NCBI RefSeq assembly: GCF_963678635.1
Contig: NC_087062.1
Span: 98,573,705 to 98,637,704, forward strand
DNA: 64,000 nucleotides
Source of the DNA: Symsagittifera roscoffensis
Lineage: Eukaryota; Xenacoelomorpha; Acoela; Convolutidae
Direction: 5' to 3'
Shown one piece after another: positions 35,601-50,600 of the stretch (within the stretch, counting starts at the first letter, position 1; each line of letters starts with the position of its first letter). The notes beneath the pieces were generated by a model. That model saw nothing but the letters and a program-made list of their open reading frames with translations. It was not told the DNA's origin and did no database searches. The position numbers were made by a program, and so were the translations under genes.

Positions 35601-38600
35601 TGACATTATTGTTCACATTGTCCGATTGTTATGAAATTTACGCGCGGACTGTTAAGGAATGATAAATATACTTGGTTTTTGTAACTATCAGGAACATTGA
35701 GTTCCATTTGTTAAAATCCCTTTTGAAAAGGTCTTTTATAAATAAAAGCCCTTGAAAAAGCCCTGATTGGTTGAAAATCATCATCACCATATTACGGAGC
35801 TAGCCAATATATATTCTGAGCTGTATAACAGAATTGTAATTCAATTTGCAGAAAACAGAACATTTTGGGCGAACCGAGGAAAGCCTCGATAAATAAGAAT
35901 TTATTCCTAATAACAAGATACAATATTAGCAATAACGCCAAGATATAAGGAACATTATTAATATAACCAACCTTGTGTAAAACTACTCGTTACAACAAAA
36001 AAATGATGCTGGGGGGGGAATTGTTATTGGGGAGGAAGAGCCAATTTTTTTGGTGATTATCTGATTAAAGCGTGAAGTTTTTAAAATTCAGCTATGTGTA
36101 AATGATGCCAAATTTAAGGTCACACACTTGACGCTTTCTGCAAAAATATAAAATTTCAAAGGCAGGGGCGGCATTTCAAAGGCATAAAACCTCACCTCTG
36201 GTTTTATTTCATGACTAACCCTTAAATTTTTTTAAAGGCGTCTTTGGCGCCAATGTATACTATTTTTTGAAGGAGAGCGCGCGCCGAAAAACGCAATTTT
36301 TTGGTCAAATTTTTCCAAAAACGGCATTTTTGACCTGTATTTTTTCAATAATTTGCTTGAGGCGCAAAATTTTTTGTCGAAATAATAAGGTCTTAAGAGT
36401 GTTCTCGGAGTGCTCGGAAAATTAATTTGGTCGAGATCTACGAAAAAAGGTCGACAAATTTTTGAAAATCCGCCCCCCTCGAGAAAATACTAGATCCGCC
36501 ATTGTCTAAGGGTTAAAGTCGTTTCTGGACGTTTCCTTTTAAAGAAAGTGCCCCATGAGCAGTTTTTTTATTGAGCAGTTTTCAAGAAGAAGTATATCGG
36601 CATAATAGCCTGATATTGCTAATTTTCTACAATTTTAAACAACCAGAGGCTAGTATGAAATAAAGTTTCCCTACGTACTGAAATTTAGACGTTTAACAAT
36701 AAAACTTGATCGTTTCAAGTTGTTTTAATTCCATAGTTTTTTGGCGAAGTTTGTATTTGATGAAATTGAGCATCTCTACAAAACTTCAATCGGCTCAACC
36801 GTTTTGGTTGTTCGCCTTGGCAAACTCAAATCATTGCTGTTCCAAGATTAATACAGCAATATCAACACAATTTGTAACACCGCATTGTCACGATTCAAAC
36901 GTAATGAATGTTCGCAGTACTGGATCCCTCAAGTAAATAAAATCTTTGTCAACAATGATTCCGGGTAAAATCAATCAAAAACACTTCAGAAATTTCGTTT
37001 CCAGTATCGAATATACTCTTTGATATGTTTATACGCTTCTCTGAGATTTGCGATTGGTACGTTTGTTGGGAGTTTTTCTACCGTTGTATTTTTGAGACCC
37101 AACTAATTGACACTGGCAGATCAATCCAGGAATGTGCGGGCGATGAATATAGTTAATCAATAATTTGCCAACGCTAAATATGCAGTTTCTCAATTAGTTT
37201 CATTTCTGAGTAGGTTTTTTTGAGTTTCATATGAGTGTTGTTTTTTCACGCTTTTTAGATTTCGAGTGCCGTAGTCTCCAGTACCTGTGTGAAAGGCTCA
37301 GATCATAAAAGTTTTAAATAAAAAATAGAAATCCAAATAATAACTTTTTTTACTCTTGCGATAAGCAAGGGTGTTGCAATCGGGAACAAGACTTTTTCCC
37401 CCGTAAATAAGTTTGTTCACAAGACTCATCTGGACGTCTGGCCTCATCTCTAGTGGTACCTTGTTTCATAATTAATTCAAAATTCTTAGAATTCCCGGTC
37501 CATTTAGTCTGGAGGTAACGAACACGGCTGGTAGCCAACGTTCCTTGTTTCGAATCTGACCAGGACTTCTTTTTTTTCAAACGGGAAATATCCTGTTTCA
37601 AATAAATTGTCGTCCAGTTATTTGTCTGCTTATTTTTTGTCGGCTTAGTTGCCTCATCTTGAAATTTTTTTTTGATGTATGCAGTTTTCGTTGCAGTTGC
37701 TTTTTGTGCTTTTATTTACTCCTGCAATTTGTAATTCTTCTAACCTTTAGTTCCTATATTTTCCTTTTTTGATTTTTTTTGTGTTTCGATTTGTCGCTTC
37801 TTCTACGAAAGCTCTGCTCCGCCTCTGTGTATAAATTACTCTTTGGAGTGTTTATTTATCAGGTGCAGACAAAACTGAATGCGTATGGGGTATAAAAAAT
37901 TATAGATCTTATGGAAGATCATATGGTTGAGTTTGAAAGATAAAGGTGTTTTTTGTTTTTGTTTCAGCTGAGTACATCGCAGATAATTTAATTTTCTTAT
38001 TTTGATAAGTTCTTGTTCGTTTTTTAAGGCTGCTTTTAGTGTTTGATATACTTCTGCAATTTGTATTTTTACTTACCTTAGTTTCATATTTTTTTCTTTG
38101 TTTTCTTTGTTTCGCTAAAAAGCTGTATTTGGTCCATATTATTTTGGCTGATTTTCATCAGTTTTCTCCGCCTTTTTTGAGTTAGTTGTATTTTTACCAC
38201 TCGATTTGTTGAAGTTTTTTTTGGTTTGAAGTTTCTTTATAGCTTTTTTTTTGTTTATTTGATGCGCGAAAAAAGTTGTTTTTCATGGTGCATGTGTGTG
38301 CTATAATGGGAAGTGGAACGTAAAAATTTTCAATTAGCTTTGAACAAAAAAAAATCGGCTTGAAGAGTTTCTGCTCAGGTGTTTTCGGCTTTGTCGCCGC
38401 TTTGTTAATTTTGCTCCGATGCTGATTTTGCATTTGTTTTTGGGTATGTTTTTTCCCAACTATCTTCATTCATTTTGATAGATCTACTTGTATCGCAAAT
38501 CTTGCGAAGAGCAGCTTCGCCTCTGTGGGGGGTTGATAAATTATACGATAAGCAAATTAGACGGAGGTACTTAAAAGGAAATTAGACGGTTTTGCAAAAC

Positions 38601-41600
38601 TGCAATTGTGAGAAAATAGACGAAAGTGAGAGAAATTAACTTTGTTTGCACACAAATTGCGTTAGAAAAATAAAATTGTTTGTCGACAACAGTTCAATTT
38701 CGGTGACCAAAAACTTTACAAGTCAATCATGCATAATTTATTCAATTCTAAAATCTCCTGTAATATTCAGATTTGACATTTTATGCTCATTTGAACTAAT
38801 TGTTTTGATAGGTATTGACATTTTATGTTCTTTTTGTATTTGTGAAACTTGACTCTTAAGAAAAAATTTTTTTGGCTCTTTCCTTTTCATAGCTTTTTCG
38901 TCTAAAATGCCAGATCTGTAAAAAATAAATTCCGTCTAATTTCGTTTTTGTAGTATCCGTCTAATTTGCTTATCGTCTAATTTCCTAGGCCCCGCCTCTG
39001 TGTATAAATTAATGGAGCAGCAGTGAAGTGGCTAAGTCTCCGTTTCTAGATCCAAAGGTCAGGAGTTCAAGAGCCACGATGATCGGTGCTCGTTGCTTTG
39101 GGCGATTGATTAACTCTCAACTCAGAATAATCACAAAAAAAGTTGCGTGTAGGTCTGTAGATGATGGCACAACCACGGTTCTCCGTAGTAAAGAACTGAA
39201 AACCGCTCATATGCTGGTCTTTTTTTTTGTGGATGAACAAGTTTTAATTTAGGGACGAGAAGGAGTTGATAGAGTTGAACTCTCTCGACCCGATTGAGTC
39301 GACGATAGAAAACGAACAACTCATCCAGAATATCGAGCAGAAGATAGAGGAGCTCACAAGTCGCATTGAGAAGAACTCAAAGACTGCCACTTATGACTTG
39401 GTGCAGAGGGGCGCTCTACAGCGAAAGGTGCAACATTCGTTTATTATTTTTTAATGAAGCAGCTACAGTGCTGATTTAAATTATCTGGACAAAACGCATA
39501 AAACTTGAAAATTAAAACACGTTTTTCTCAAATTGGTTTGATTTTGGCCGAAAATGATGAAGACAAAACTTACTTAGAATTTTAGCTGAATGAATTTAGT
39601 GTTTTTTGAAATTCGGGACCAAAATTTAACTCCAAATTTTTGGGCCCGAATTTCGAAAAACAAATTAAACAATATTAATTTGTATTGTTTTGTATTCATT
39701 AAAAGTTTTGTCTTCATTATTTTTGGCTAAAGTCAACCCAATATGAGAAAAACGCTTTCTAATTTTCAAGCTCGATTTTCAGAAATAAAAAGTCGAAGTA
39801 CTTCAGGTTATAATTGAGATACCTAAATAATACCTAGTCATACATGTGGTCACCGCAAAGTCTGTTCTGTCGACTTGTATCATGATTTTGATGTATTTTT
39901 CAACGGGTCTGTTTTAACAGAAAACTAAGTGGTTTATTATTAAGTTAAAAATGCTGTATTTTTGGGTCTGTTTTTTAAATTAAAAAAGCAACAAATGAAA
40001 TTTTTTGAAAAAGAATACCTTTTTGAATGTTTTTTTTTCTTTTTTTTTCATCAGAACATTCTGTGATAGTTGCACAGTGCCTAACTCCTCATTTTTTGCA
40101 TGTTTTGTGTATTTATTGGCAAAGAAATGTTTTTTTTTATCAGCTTGGACGTATGAAGGAAGCGTGGGATGACGTGAATGCGGCGTTGGCGAGAGAAGAG
40201 AGTTATGCCGAGGCCTACTGGCACCGACATCTGCTCTTTTTAGTCCAGGGCAAACCCCAGTTGGCCCTGGAAGACTTGGCACTGGTGCTGAAAATAAACA
40301 AGAGCCACTCTGGTGCTTATCGATCCAGGTAATGACCTAAATTAGCCCTCGACCCTATCCACTACAGGTCCATACTGGGGAAGGGGTGTCATCCAATTTG
40401 CCGTAGCCATTCTCTCGACCCTTGTGTTGAGAGTCCACTCGTTCATGGCCGTTACTTTCAGACTTTCAGGTACTCTCCAGTTAAGTGTTCTGCTCATGCC
40501 CAAAAGCGCAGTTTCTATTGAAACATTTTCTCCAGGAATGCACCCATGTTATAAATAATTTTTTTTTTGCGGTTTTCATGCATGGTTTCCGAACTTTATT
40601 CTTTCTTCTGAAACTTTTTCTTCTGACCACGTATTTGGAATTTTGATTTTTGCGACTTGAAGCAACTACAATGTTGGGTAGATTTGTATAGGCTTACTTT
40701 GATTCTATCAAAGAAAGCTGTCGGGGGTTAAGTGTGGCATCACCTTATATTATAGCCTTTTCACTTGTAGCTCTGAATCCGAAAAAAATGTGATATTTTT
40801 TCCGCTTTTCAGACGAAATTTTATGAGAGACTAACCTCGCTATTTTATTTTTAATCCAAACATTAAGTCGTTAGCTATTATTAGTATGTCCCATTCTTGC
40901 AATTTTAGTTTCAATCAGTTGCCCTGTACTAAAAAACTAGAAACTTAAAGAAAAACAGATAGAGAATTTTTCGATTTTCGTGATTTTCTCATAAAGCGGT
41001 CTTTTTTTCCGCTCATTCTCAACAACTGACTCTACACATATTTCACATGTTCGAACTAGTTTTAAGGACAGGGCGAAGGGGGTATCTATGCAGAAGTTAT
41101 CAAAGTAATCATGATGTTTGTCATTAGAGGGGACATATTCCGTAGTCTGGGGGATCCCGCGATGGCCATCATCAACTACTCCCAGGCCATCAAGCTAGAC
41201 GACTCAGATTACATGGCGTTCTACAATAGGGCAGAAACTTACAGGGAGGTCAGTTGAAATCTATATCAATTTGGTCGACCTAAAAAAAAGGTCGACAACA
41301 TTTCCGAAAATTTTTTGAAAATCCTAGATCCGCCCCTGTGTATATATATAGCACTTTTGTTCCATATGTTTTTCAGAGGGGTGACAACCTGTTGGCAAAT
41401 GAAGACTACGCAATAGCTTCTAGACTACACCCTAGTCTCACTGACGCCAAATTCAAACACGCCCTCTACTATTTCAACACAGAGTAAGATGTTCTGCGTT
41501 TTATTCATGCTCGACTGTGTTTTCTAGTCTCTCATGAGAATTCAAATTGGTATCATTTAAAAACAGGCGTGCTGCGGGGAAAAGTTAAACGTACACTAGT

Positions 41601-44600
41601 GGACAAAATTAAATGCAAATGTTCGTTTTTATTCTCAAAAATGCCTACTTTCAACGAAAGCTTTGGACTCTTTTTACCTGGAATTTTATCAAACTTTTCA
41701 TATCGAACGCTTGCAAATGATCTGAACTACACTCTCTGAAAGTCTCAATTTTTAATTTGAAGCACCTACTTGGCCAGTTTTCACCATGTGTAGTACGTTT
41801 TTCCAACAATGTGAGAATTAAAATTTAAAAGAAAAAACAAAGTTGAGGAAAACAACACTGATCTACGCAGTTTTCGTGCTTTAAATTTTTCACAACGCCT
41901 GATCAATTTTTTCTACTCCGCTTATTCAAAAAAGTGTTCACCCTCATAGACATGGGCATTGTGTTCATTCTCATAGGCATTTTAAGATCTACCCTGGATT
42001 GCAAATGATCTGAACTTTCATAGCAGAAAGTCTCATGTTTGAAGCACTTCCCAGTTTTCCGGGTCTCAAAAGTTTTCTATATGTAATAAACTTTCAATGG
42101 GAGGGAACACTCTTTCAAATAAGCAGAAAAGATAAATTTAACCATGCTATGTGAAACTTTTTCAACCAGAAACTTGCATTGTTTAGTGTGACAACTTTCC
42201 CCAAATCTGCTGTTTCTTATAATGTCACTCTTTCTGAAAAGCTTATAACAAATGGTGAAAACTGGCGTTTTCAGAGCCGGAAAAACTGTTTAAAGTTTCA
42301 AATCAAAAGTTGATTCATTCAGAGATGATAGCTTAGATTACTTGCAGTCGTACGATGTAAAAGTTTTTTTAAGTTCTAATTAAATATTGTTGAAAATAGT
42401 CTTTGAAATTAGGAGAGTCAAGCTTAAATTTACGTTTAATTTTGTCCTCTTGTGTAAAAGAACCAATTAAGTGTTTCAAGTTAAAATTTGAGACTTTCAG
42501 AAAGGGTAGCTTAGATCATTTGCTGTGGGTCGATGTAAAAACTTTGTTAAAATTCAAAGTAACTTAGTTTAAAATTTGCGTTTTATTTTGTCCCTAAATT
42601 TGCGTTTTATTTTGTCTGCAAGGTTTTGTCGTCACTTTAAAAACATGTTTTGAGGGGTAAAAATTAAATTTTAAACAATAATGATCAGATATTCACAGCA
42701 TTCACAGAAAATTAACAAGCGGCCAGTTTTTTTTGTGTGTACTTCAAATTGGAACAAGACTGCTAATATCAAAGCGGATTCTTGAATGTTCAGGCTTTCC
42801 TTTAACGTCAATGATATAGTTTTTAGCTAAATGTTTTAATTGATTTTCAAAATTGATGAAATCTTCAGAAAAATCAGATTTTTAAAAATCCTTCTCCACT
42901 CACGCTATGCAAGTACAAAGTGATGTTTTTAGCGTTTGATGACCTAATAGTTTGTGAAATATCTGGTTAACTAGTCTTTTTACAAAAGCGAATAGCTGGC
43001 TAGTGTAGTATTATATTACGACTTCACTTTTTTTCAAATAAGCTTGCCCAAGTTACTGCTGCTCCTTTTTGATGCTAGGCATGGCAATTTAATAGGTTTT
43101 GTTTCTACCGCTTTAATGGTAGCCAGCTTTTGCAAACATCAGCTTCTGATGGTACGAATTTATAGCTATTTGATTGTGGTTATTAAACAGTTATTTAGCT
43201 ATTTGAGTGCTTGGAGGGCTAGATTTCGATTCCCGCAAAAAGCAGGTTTCTTTGTCCTTGCCTTTTCACTGCCTTGTTTTCTCTCCTTACCTGTTAATAG
43301 CTGCTTGTTGGCGTTTTTCTCAAACTCGTGCCTGGATAGGTCAGTTTCCTGTTTGCATGAGCTCTGAAGAAGAATTTGTAAGTGGTAATGAACGACATGA
43401 TTTATCACTTGTTTAGGCCTTGTGTTGTTCGTTCACAACAGTCTTCAAAATTGTTCTAGTTCACGTTTTTTTTGCAAGTTTATTTTTTTTTTTGGTTTCA
43501 ATTAAATGTTTGTGGTAAAAAGAAAGCAAGTTACGCTCTCCACTAAAAGTGTTAGTGGCGCGAAAACTTGAAAAAAGTTTAGTTTTGAGAGTGGATTCCA
43601 GTTTTTGATTTTCCTGCAGAATAAAAATTTACTCATTGATCCAGTTATATCTTATTGGGCTAGTTTTTTTTTTATAAGAATCATGAAAATAGTGAAGACG
43701 TGAATGGGACTTGGAGATTTTTGATTTGTATTTTGCCTAAAAGTTTGTTTTTGCTCAGTTTTGATTTTTTAGCGGTTTGGCTTTTGATTTATTTTTCAGT
43801 TCAGTTCATATCTTTTGTTAAAAGGAGGAGGGCAAACTTTTCGGCAGACACAGCCGAACAGGTAAAGTATAAAGGTTGCGAAAAAGTTATCGACTTCTAG
43901 TTTCAGATTTCTCAGCTTTATTCTCAGATTATTTAATTATCAGATTTCTCAGCGAAGTAAAAAAATTTTTGTTGATATTGATTCAGTGTTCTCAAATTAG
44001 GTTAATTTTATCAAAAAAGGCTCCAGTGTGAATGGCTCATTTAGTAAAAGAGCTTCAAGGTATACGTTTTTTCTTTTCAACTCGCAAGTTGAAGTTTTTT
44101 TAAAGTCAGTTTCTTTTCCTTGCGCTCATTACTCTTTTCCCACTGCCAGTGGCTGTGGGTATTGAAATTGTTATCGCTGATTGCAGACATTTGCACAATG
44201 CTTTTCTCGTTACATTTGCAGCTTTAATAAGCTGAACTGTTCAACTCATCCGTTGGTTTCTTTTCAGAAACTGGCAGGCGGCCATCTACGATTTGAACGA
44301 GATTGTAAAGTACGACGCCAGCCACTTCGACGCCAGACTGTACAGAGGTAGGTGCTACTTCCAGCTGGGCAATTGGGCCAGGGCTCTGGAAGACATCAGT
44401 GCCGCAATCCACTTGAACCCCAATGACCCCTCCCCCTTCTACTACAGGGCGTGTCTCTTAAGGAAGTAAGTTAAATTCAACTATTATCATGATGAAATTA
44501 CTAAATTATACCCTAATGGGTTACGTAGCAGTACTTAGACAACCGCGTATTCAGACTCGTCAATATTTAGACAAATACTGTATTAACCAATCAGAATCGA

Positions 44601-47600
44601 GACAAGGAAGAAATGAATAATTAACAATTATTTATTTCGTAAATTTGCTTTCTCATCTCGGTTCTGATTGGTTAATATGGTAATTGTCTGCTTAATGACG
44701 AGTATGAATACGCGGTTGTCTAAATACAGACCGCACTCCACCCTAATGACATGTCTTCAAGATATAATTCAAAGTGTGTAATTCTGATAGTTGAGTATTT
44801 TGCATGCGAATCAACATATCAGGACAAGAAATTGTTTGGTGTTGTTTTTTTACCCGCTTTAGCGTCTTAATATAGGAAAAGCTAAAATGTACGAATGTAA
44901 GTTATTCTTCAATGCATTGATTCAGACAATATCCCAAGGCAGCTCTGCAAGACTTCAGCGTGTCTCTTCTCCTCGATGACTCATACGATAATCGCCACTC
45001 CTTCCTTCACAGGGGCATACTCTACATGGCCCTAGATAGGTAAGCTGAGACCATACATGGTGGGTAAAAAACTCCATAGTTTTACAGTCATGGTTTCTTA
45101 AATGTACGGTAATTTGAAAATCTACTCATGCATATATGAATTTAATCGGAGGAATTTTTCCTTAGGAGTTTGTCTGTATCTGTTATGACTCATGTTTTAG
45201 AAGAAAAATGTAGATTTGCTGGCCCTAAATTTTTACAACATTCTTCAATTGAGTTTCAAATAGTAAATAATTGTGTTTCAGATAGTTGTAATAATTTCAA
45301 CTAGTCGCTTTTATTAATGGCCTCTGTTTTGGTTCAGACACGAGGACGCCTTAGTAGACTTCGCTTCTGTGCTGCAGTTGGACAAGAACCTAGCCTGTGC
45401 CCATTGTAACATAGGCGTAGTACATCTTACACGCACTGAGTACTTCGACAGGGCAGTTAAACACTTCTCAGATGCAGTCAAGAGTGAACCCAACTACACC
45501 AGGGCCTACATTTGCAGGGCACAAGCTTACGAGAAGATGAAAAACGTCAGTCTATTTTTACCCTCTTCCTATTTTTCTATCACTTGAAAGTTTGTTGTAT
45601 CTGCATTATACCGAGAGTGGGTTTTCATGCTGCAGTGCAATTTTTACAGATTTTCTTAGCCTGTGAATTATTTCGTTCTCAAATTAGGCAAACTTACTGT
45701 GATAGTTTTCCCACAAGTGTTCGCGAGTTCTAGTCCCGTAGATGTCTATGAACGTTATGTAATGCAAAGTGTCCTGAAAATCTTACATCATTTTGCTTTT
45801 TCTAGTGGACGTTTTCTTTCAGACATGCTTATTGGCGCTCAAAGATTTTGACTTTTCATATTCATAGTGGAGCTCAAATTTCAATTCCATAATGTACAAA
45901 AAATTGAAGTCTTCAAAAATAATTTAGTCCATCCAAAGGAATGAAAATCTATACTTTTGACTGGTATTCTTCAGATTACTTTGATTTTTTTTCAAAAAAT
46001 GTCAGTCAAAACAGCTTCTGGAAATTGAACCAATGTTTTTTCAGTACAAGCAGGCGCTGTTAGATTTCACGCGTGCCATCCACATGTCTCCGAATAATCA
46101 CCATCTGTGGGTGTACAGGGGAAAAGTGTTGCTGCTGATGGGTAGGACGAAAGAAGCGGCGGCCGCGGTGGAGCAAACGAGCAAAGTGGCAGACATGAAG
46201 CAGGTGGCCATACAACAGCAGTCCATGATCTATGGATTTCTCAGGGACCATAACAAGGTAAGTTTAACTGATGCAAATTACAATTAAATAATAAGTTTTA
46301 TTACTGATTCAAATAACGGTAAACTTATCTTTTAGTAGTGAAAACTTGAAAGGTGAATTGCAACCAACCTTAATCTCTGGTTACAAACTTTTTTCCTGAA
46401 AATCTTTTCTGAAAACGAAACTTATCTGCACCCAAACAATGCATTGGCAAGCAATTACTCGCGATCTAGACAAAAGCAATTTTTATCAAAAACATGATAA
46501 CTTTTCATTGAAGATAATATTGAGGTTATGAGCCTATTTTTCTAAATTGACCCAAGAAAGTTGAAGTACTGAAACTACCTGCAAACTTAACTTGAATTCC
46601 TCGAATTCAATTGTTGTGCATGTTTCAGACAGTAGCTGCACTTCAACAGACTGCCCGAATGAAGCCTACTGGACCAGTTCTGTTTCTTCTGGGAAAAGCA
46701 CAGATGAAAGCTGGACTACTACACGAGGCCATCAAGAACTTCAATCAGGCACTGGAAGTCATGGTAATTTACAGTGTGCATTACATTACATTTACAATTT
46801 ATACAGAGTGGGTAAGACACGTGGCCTTAACACAAAGGACATGGGTTCGAATCCCGCTTGAGTCACGGTTGGAGGTGTCATTCGCCTTCTCAAGGTGGCT
46901 CAGACTACGGCAAGATATATGACATCTATCTCGCCAACGGAAGCTAGGTTGAAGGTAGTGAAGAGGAAGTAGGGTCGGGCCAAATTTAAAACATGTACTT
47001 AATTAAAAATAATTATTATATCGTTGCTGAATTATAAATCTGTAATTTGGAGCGTTTATTTCTTTGTACTTTTTTGCACCTTGGTTTTTTCTACCTTGAT
47101 TTTTCTAATGATACGAATATCCGCTTTCCTTTTGTATTAGTTAATCCAAAGATTTTGCTAACAAGTGACACGGTTTTCACCTCCGACTCATTACCAGCTT
47201 CCACTGGCAATGGGGGAGAGACATTAAACTAACATTTTCAGAGCCTAATTCCAGATCGATCTGAAATGCGATGAACTCTCATCTGATTTTAGCTTCCTTG
47301 GCACCACAAGCAGAAAATGCCCAAGGAGACTGCGGACGTGTACCTCAGTCTGGGCATGGCTCACTTAGAGGTGGGCCAGAACCAGCAGGCTCTCAATGCT
47401 CTCAACCAGGCCATCCACATAAAACCCAAAAACCCAGAGGTAACTTTAAATTATTGTTCAGACCATTTGAAAATTGTGAAAGACTTAGTATTCGGGATTT
47501 CTAGTTTTTTTCTTTTTTTTCCACGCAAAATCAGGTACCACAAATAATCATCGGAATGAGTGATCTATCGTATTAAAGCCCTTTCATCCTTGATTTGAAC

Positions 47601-50600
47601 GATATTGAAAAAAGTTTGACAAAATTTTCTCAGTGTCCTAATTTCAAGCTAATAAGGNNNNNNNNNNNNNNNNNNNNNNNNNNNNNNNNNNNNNNNNNNN
47701 NNNNNNNNNNNNNNNNNNNNNNNNNNNNNNNNNNNNNNNNNNNNNNNNNNNNNNNNNNNNNNNNNNNNNNNNNNNNNNNNNNNNNNNNNNNNNNNNNNNN
47801 NNNNNNNNNNNNNNNNNNNNNNNNNNNNNNNNNNNNNNNNNNNNNNNNNNNNNNNNNGCCTGCTATTACGCAATCAAAGGCAGGTACTCCAAAGCCATCC
47901 TGTCCTGTAACGAGGCACTCAAAATCACTAAGGACAACACTCGCGCATTCGTCTACAGGTAAGCTATGGTCTATGGCATGGTATTCTATTCTCACCTAAA
48001 TTTTTCATTTTTTCTTCATCTCAATCAATAGCTTCACAGATACCTGCTACTTTTCTCAAGATTCCGACATCGGTAAAAGGAGGAATGATATGGTTGGTTG
48101 ATAACTTTTCATACCCATCAATTGCAGTTTAACCATTCAAGAGCCATTGCATGTTTCATGCTTGGTGTTAATTTCAACAAGATTGCTGCCGATCTGAGAA
48201 TAAAGTAGTTATCCAGTAGCGGATTTAGTTGGGCGATTAGCTGGATGCCTCCTCTGGGATTCGAACCACTTTGAATTTTTTCTAAAATGTTTTGACCAGA
48301 AAAACTTTTCGTTTTTTTTTCGCCGCGCGCTTTCTCATCAATATTTGTAAATATTAGCGCCCAGTGTGACTCAAGTACGTTTTAGGGGTTTTCAGCCAAA
48401 AATGATTGTCTCAAATTAGTATGGAACGGAAGTAGTCGTTTCTGTAGGGAGGCCGCAATAGTGGTACCACGTAAAAGTTCTAGACGCAAAAAAACGTCTT
48501 TCACAAAAAAGAGCTTCGCTTTCGCTTCGACCAATTAACTCAGTCTGGAAATTGGGGTATAATAGAAACGGACTATGCTTAGACAGGCCTGAGAGCCTTT
48601 CATAGATACTCTGCAAATAGCTGAAACCTCAATTGTAATTGTATTATTACATCCTTTTTTTATATTTATTTCATTATTTTTTTGATTTGATACGATGTCA
48701 TTGATTCTTACGATTTTACGGGGCAGCCTTCAACAAGCCTCTCGTTGGCCTTCTGGCTATCCTTTCATGAGCTAAACTACAAATTGTAAACTTTGTTTTT
48801 TAATATTAGATTACTCAATAAATAAATAAATAAAAATATCCTGAAAATTTATAAAATGTTGCAGGGGTGGTTTCAAGTTCCTGAGCGGGGACTACGAACA
48901 CTGTCTGGAGGATCTGCAGGCGGCTATCAACATAGACAGCAGCTGCTCACAGGCATTCTTCAACCAAGCAGTCTGCTTCCACACCATCAAACGATACGAA
49001 CAGGTCGGTTATCACTAAGAATGGTCATCTTTAAGAGTCGAAGAACTTAGTTCAGACTCTTTTATAAGTCGCGATGATTTTTTTTGTGTTTTTTATAGGA
49101 AAAGTCTTAAAATTTGCTCAGGGTCAAGTTAACTTTCTTGCGGTTTGAATCTTATTTTTTTTTAACTTCATTTCATTTCCTTTGTTAAAAGGAAGAAAAA
49201 CTCCACTATCAAACAGCAAAAGTGTAAAGGTCGCAAAAAATGTGAAAGTTTCGAAAGTGGAATTAAGTTTTTCAGATTTTCCAGGGAAATAAAAGCTTTA
49301 TTTATTGATCAATTTTTTTCCAATTGGGTTAATTTTATCAAAAAAGAGCCAACAAGAAACTGTCCTAGAAATTCAAAAAACTTTAAGGGCATCTATTTTT
49401 TTCATTGAAATTCGAAAGTTGAGGTTTTTTCAAAATGCAGGTCGGTATTTTTTTCTGCTTACTTGCGTTCATTAGCTTTTTTCCAACTGTGTGTTGGCTA
49501 TGCTTTAAAGAACTTTGCAAGATCTATACAACAGATGCATGATTTTTTAAGGGATCTCGCAAGATAATCATTCTAGCCGAGAGCAAGTTGAGAGGCTATC
49601 AAACGAAGATACGTACTAACATTGATAGTGCTGATTTAAAATATACGGACAAAGCGCATTAAACTAGAAATTTAAAAAGCATTTTTGGCAAATTGGATTG
49701 ATTTTGGTCAAAAATGATAAAGGCAACATTAGCTTAGAATTTACCAAATTTAATGTGGTGTAATGGGTTTGTGAAATTTGGGCCCAAATTTTCACCCCAA
49801 AATGGATTATTTTTGGTTTTTTTTAGTCAATCAAAAGTTACCCTGAAACCATCGAGTCCACCTAATTTGATAATTATATCAGAATAATCCTCTTACGTAG
49901 CCCAAGAAACTTTAAGAAGGGTAGATCCTCCAAAAAATTTGCTCAAATTCCTCAAAAAAATGTTAATTTTGGTAAATTAACTATATAAAACAACAAACAA
50001 AAAAGTGTTGTTTTATATAGTAAAAACGACATCGTGTTTCTATCAAACAAAAATAAATTAATTAATTCAGTGTTTTGGAGAGTATACTCTGCTGAAAGTT
50101 TGTTGGAATAGGTAAGAGGCTCACTTTGATATAATTATGTCAATGATCGACTAAAAGTTTCGCCGTAATTTTTGATTGACTAAAATGCAAAATTAATTGC
50201 ACCAATTTATATTGGCTGAAATTCCCAGCAATTTTTGTTGTCATCTTTTTTTTTTACGTAAATTCAATCCAGTTTGAGAAAATTGCCCCGCATCCAGTTT
50301 CAAGAGTTAATAATCGATTATATTACGATTTTAGCACCAGTCTTACTAAAATTGAGAAACAATCGATTTTAATCAATTAATAATCGATTATAATCTCTCT
50401 TTTTAAAATCAAACTATAATTAATTATAATCGATTGTTTATTCGTCTATTTTTCGATACAATTATAATCGATTATAATTGGTTATATTCTATTATTTTTA
50501 TTCAAATTTCTAGTTCTTTAGTTTTGCACAAAAATCCATTATAATCGATTATAATTGATTATAATCCCTTTTGTTTGTCCATTTTTTCTTCGAAGTTGCA

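Noticed and set aside
36706-36936. 76-codon frame in intron 22 as a possible extra exon
   Set aside because: Exons 22 and 23 already agree in phase, and the frame has no usable splice sites.
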